Below are positions 8,243 to 10,227 of a stretch of 10,227 nt of DNA, piece by piece (position 1 is the stretch's first letter; each line of letters opens with the position of its first letter). This DNA comes from Alphaproteobacteria bacterium. GTDB lineage: Bacteria > Pseudomonadota > Alphaproteobacteria > Rhizobiales > Beijerinckiaceae. The stretch spans positions 1 through 10,227 of the forward strand of contig RFZR01000041.1 in assembly GCA_009920595.1 (NCBI GenBank), given 5' to 3'. The notes beneath the pieces are model-generated. The model had not been told where the DNA came from, searched no databases, and saw only the letters and a program-made list of their open reading frames with translations. The translations under genes and the position numbers were made by a program.

Positions 8243-8410
8243 CACGTCTCTTGTCCATCCCCCAAGACCAAGAGCCCTTGACCGGCACCCTTGACCATGA
8301 CCGTGTTTCTACTCCCTGAACCGCAGAGGCTCAAATCACGGTTTCTTACCGTTTGTTACAAAAATCGTGATTGGGGAAAAGCTTAAAAAAGTGTTATTTA
8401 TCAAAAATTT
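8243..8410 (-). promoter_or_regulatory. lpxC upstream region, probable promoter area
   Basis: This non-coding stretch lies between the ftsZ terminator and lpxC. Its part near 8340-8410 is AT-rich compared with its surroundings. It contains an inverted repeat (AATCACG 8334-8340, CGTGATT 8366-8372), inside which lie two near-identical 9-mers (GTTTCTTAC 8341-8349, GTTTGTTAC 8351-8359), and an exact 9-bp direct repeat CCCTTGACC (8275-8283, 8288-8296). A weak sigma70-like pair on the minus strand (TTGTAA, 17 nt, TGATTT) lies in the same place. A promoter is expected here because ftsZ ends in a terminator, but its exact position is a guess. Confidence 0.35.
8334..8372. repeat. 7-bp inverted repeat enclosing paired 9-mers upstream of lpxC
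   Basis: AATCACG (8334-8340) and CGTGATT (8366-8372) are exact inverted copies separated by 25 nt. Between them GTTTCTTAC and GTTTGTTAC are spaced 10 bp apart, one helical turn, with one mismatch. An overlapping smaller hairpin (ACGGT 8338-8342, ACCGT 8348-8352) is also possible. The arrangement would suit a regulator site, but no known regulator is recognised. Confidence 0.4.
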
Positions 8411-8435
8411 GGCCCGGATCTTTGAGACCCGGGCC
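8403..8435 (-). terminator. Rho-independent terminator downstream of ftsZ
   Basis: GGCCCGG (8411-8417) pairs with CCGGGCC (8429-8435), and the loop region can add an inner TCT/AGA stem, giving a strong GC-rich hairpin. On the minus strand it is followed after three bases by TTTTT (8407-8403), with a second T-run at 8390-8385. It begins 32 nt after the ftsZ stop codon, and the T-run orientation matches ftsZ transcription. Confidence 0.85.
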
Positions 8436-8467
8436 GAACTCATTTTCGCACTCTGAAATACGGGCTT

Positions 8468-10198
8468 TCAGTTTGACTGACGCCGCAAGAAAGCCGGGAT
8501 TTCCATCTGGTCATCCTCGAACATGCGCGGTGCCGGAGCGGGGCGCGCGGCTTGTTGAGGCTGTTGCATCGGACGCGGTGCCTGGGCCTGCATCGGCGCC
8601 TGGGCCGGCATGGTCGGCTGCGCCATTGGTTGCGGCTCGACAGAAACAGAACGCGGCGGAGCGGGCATTTCATTCGGATCCGAGCGGCGTCCGCCGAAAC
8701 CAGCCGAGACAAGGCGCTCCATCAGCGATTTTTTCGGGCTTTCAACGGGAGCAGGGCGATCTTGACGACCCGCCTCGAGGCTCTTTTGCGCGATTGGCGG
8801 GAAATCTTCTGCCGTCGGCATGCGAACCGGACGAACCGGACGCTCAGAAACCGGAGGCACAAAACCACGATCATCGACATGCTGGGTGTACGGTTCCGGC
8901 ATGCGCGGTGCAGGCTGTGGTTGCGGCTCAGGCATCACGGGACGCGGCGCGGCAGGACGAATGGCGAGATCGGGTGCCACTTGAATGCCACGCGGTTGAT
9001 AGGCCGGTGTATAGGACGTTGACTGCGGTGCCGCTTCCGTCATCTGAGGCTGAGACACATAGGACGCGGCAGGTGCTGCAGGCGCATGATGTGCAACAGG
9101 AGCATGATGCTCAACCGGACGAGCGAGTGCCGCAGTAACTTCACTGCGCACGCGATCAGCCATATCGCGCAAACGGTTTTCAGCAACGGCTGAAGTTTGA
9201 ATCGGAGCGGTTGCATTCTGACGCATGATTTCAGCGTGATCGATGCCGGTCGCAACAACCGACACACGCACAATGCCTTCAAGTGAGTCATCACGTGTGG
9301 CACCGAAGATGACATTCGCATCCGGATCCACTTCTTCACGAATACGGGTCGCGGCTTCATCGACTTCATAAAGAGTGAGATCGGAACCACCCGTGATCGA
9401 GATCAAAAGCCCACGCGCGCCCGACATATTCACATCATCAAGTAACGGATTGGCAATTGCGGCTTCAGCGGCACGAAGCGCACGCTTTTCACCCGTCGCC
9501 TCACCCGTGCCCATCATCGCCTTGCCCATTTCCCGCATCACAGCGCGGACATCGGCGAAGTCGAGATTGATGAGACCTTCTTTGACCATGAGATCGGTGA
9601 TGCAGGCGACACCAGAATAAAGAACGCGATCGGCCATGGCAAACGCATCGGCGAAAGTGGTTTGCTCATTAGCGACGCGGAACAGATTCTGGTTCGGAAT
9701 GATGATCAGTGTATCAACGCATTTCTGCAATTCATTGATACCCGATTCAGCCAAACGCATGCGGCGTGTGCCTTCGAACTGAAAGGGCTTTGTCACCACA
9801 CCGACCGTGAGGATGCCCATATCGCGCGCAGCGCGCGCGATAACCGGAGCAGCGCCTGTACCCGTGCCCCCACCCATACCGGCGGTGACGAACACCATAT
9901 GAGCGCCTGCGAGTTGATCGCGGATTTCATCAATCACTTCTTCAGCGGCAGCACGTCCGACTTCCGGCTGCGAACCCGCGCCGAGACCTTCGGTCACCTG
10001 CATGCCCATTTGAATAACGCGATGCGCTTTTGAACTTGTAAGCGCTTGCGCATCTGTATTGCCGACCACGAATTCGCAGCCCTGCAGACCAATTTCAATC
10101 ATATTATTGACAGCATTGCCGCCGCCGCCACCCACACCGAACACGGTGATTCTTGGTTTCAATTCCCGGATGTCCGGTGCTGAAAGATTGATCGTCAT
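8468..10198 (-). CDS. ftsZ: Cell division protein FtsZ, 576 aa, with long C-terminal linker
   Basis: FtsZ is the tubulin-like GTPase that polymerises into the division ring at midcell. The globular core (about residues 10-325) has the nucleotide loop GVGGGGGNAVNNM (21-33), the tubulin signature GGGTGTG (109-115) and the synergy loop NLDFAD (211-216), whose acidic residues complete the GTPase site of the next subunit. Residues of about 330-560 form a low-complexity linker rich in Pro, Ala, Gln, Met and Arg, with a His-rich patch (VEHHAPVAHHAPAAP) and one more ordinary segment (KKSLMERLVSAGFGGR, 489-504). The extreme C-terminus DDQMEIPAFLRRQSN is the conserved peptide that binds FtsA and other partners. 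E. coli FtsZ is 383 residues; the long linker is typical of alphaproteobacteria. The ATG at 10198 has AGAGG 8 nt upstream (10207-10211). The upstream neighbour, expected to be ftsA, is outside the window. Confidence 0.98.
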   Translation of the reverse strand: MTINLSAPDIRELKPRITVFGVGGGGGNAVNNMIEIGLQGCEFVVGNTDAQALTSSKAHRVIQMGMQVTEGLGAGSQPEVGRAAAEEVIDEIRDQLAGAHMVFVTAGMGGGTGTGAAPVIARAARDMGILTVGVVTKPFQFEGTRRMRLAESGINELQKCVDTLIIIPNQNLFRVANEQTTFADAFAMADRVLYSGVACITDLMVKEGLINLDFADVRAVMREMGKAMMGTGEATGEKRALRAAEAAIANPLLDDVNMSGARGLLISITGGSDLTLYEVDEAATRIREEVDPDANVIFGATRDDSLEGIVRVSVVATGIDHAEIMRQNATAPIQTSAVAENRLRDMADRVRSEVTAALARPVEHHAPVAHHAPAAPAASYVSQPQMTEAAPQSTSYTPAYQPRGIQVAPDLAIRPAAPRPVMPEPQPQPAPRMPEPYTQHVDDRGFVPPVSERPVRPVRMPTAEDFPPIAQKSLEAGRQDRPAPVESPKKSLMERLVSAGFGGRRSDPNEMPAPPRSVSVEPQPMAQPTMPAQAPMQAQAPRPMQQPQQAARPAPAPRMFEDDQMEIPAFLRRQSN

Positions 10199-10227
10199 GG
10201 TCTTCGCCTCTACTCTGGTTCGACGCC

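Noticed and set aside
8371..9138. A 255-codon open frame on the plus strand opposite the FtsZ linker
   Set aside because: The low-complexity linker lacks stops on the opposite strand; the frame begins in the ftsZ terminator region and has no domain signal.
1..10227. Mobile elements, CRISPR arrays, tRNA/rRNA genes or a defence island
   Set aside because: All coding space is taken by conserved housekeeping genes in a familiar alphaproteobacterial order, and the spacers are too short and lack the relevant signatures.

Overview
The window looks like a chromosomal housekeeping segment of an alphaproteobacterium, most likely of the Hyphomicrobiales (Rhizobiales) group. The signs are the gene order ftsZ - lpxC - bamD - recN - ligA on one strand, an FtsZ of 576 residues with a very long Pro/Ala/Gln/Met-rich linker, and an RecN whose opening residues and internal sequence match my recollection of alphaproteobacterial RecN. 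Base composition is only moderately GC-rich by eye. I see no mobile elements, tRNA or rRNA genes, CRISPR arrays or phage genes.

Left part, plus strand (1-2441): the 3' two thirds of prmA (ribosomal protein L11 methyltransferase), then, 26 nt later, a complete aminopeptidase P gene (M24B family, 606 aa). Its stop codon directly abuts the stop codon of the convergent ligA, with no intergenic base.

Right part, minus strand (10198 down to 2442): ftsZ (cell division GTPase) ends in a clear hairpin terminator. A 225-nt spacer with several short repeats, the probable control region of the next unit, leads to lpxC (lipid A biosynthesis deacetylase). A 171-nt spacer follows, then bamD (outer-membrane assembly lipoprotein), then recN 43 nt further on, then ligA (NAD-dependent DNA ligase), which overlaps recN by 4 nt (ATGA). 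The minus-strand genes thus serve the division ring, the lipid A of the outer membrane, insertion of outer-membrane proteins, and DNA repair and ligation.

The one real anomaly is recN. Its Walker A N-terminus (first 72 codons) and the rest of the protein (about 476 codons) lie in different reading frames, with the break near 5993. Compared with what I recall of the family, about seven residues also seem to be missing at that point. This is either a recent inactivating deletion or a sequencing/assembly error. I found no evidence of a new biological system here; the other findings are modest regulatory or architectural points.
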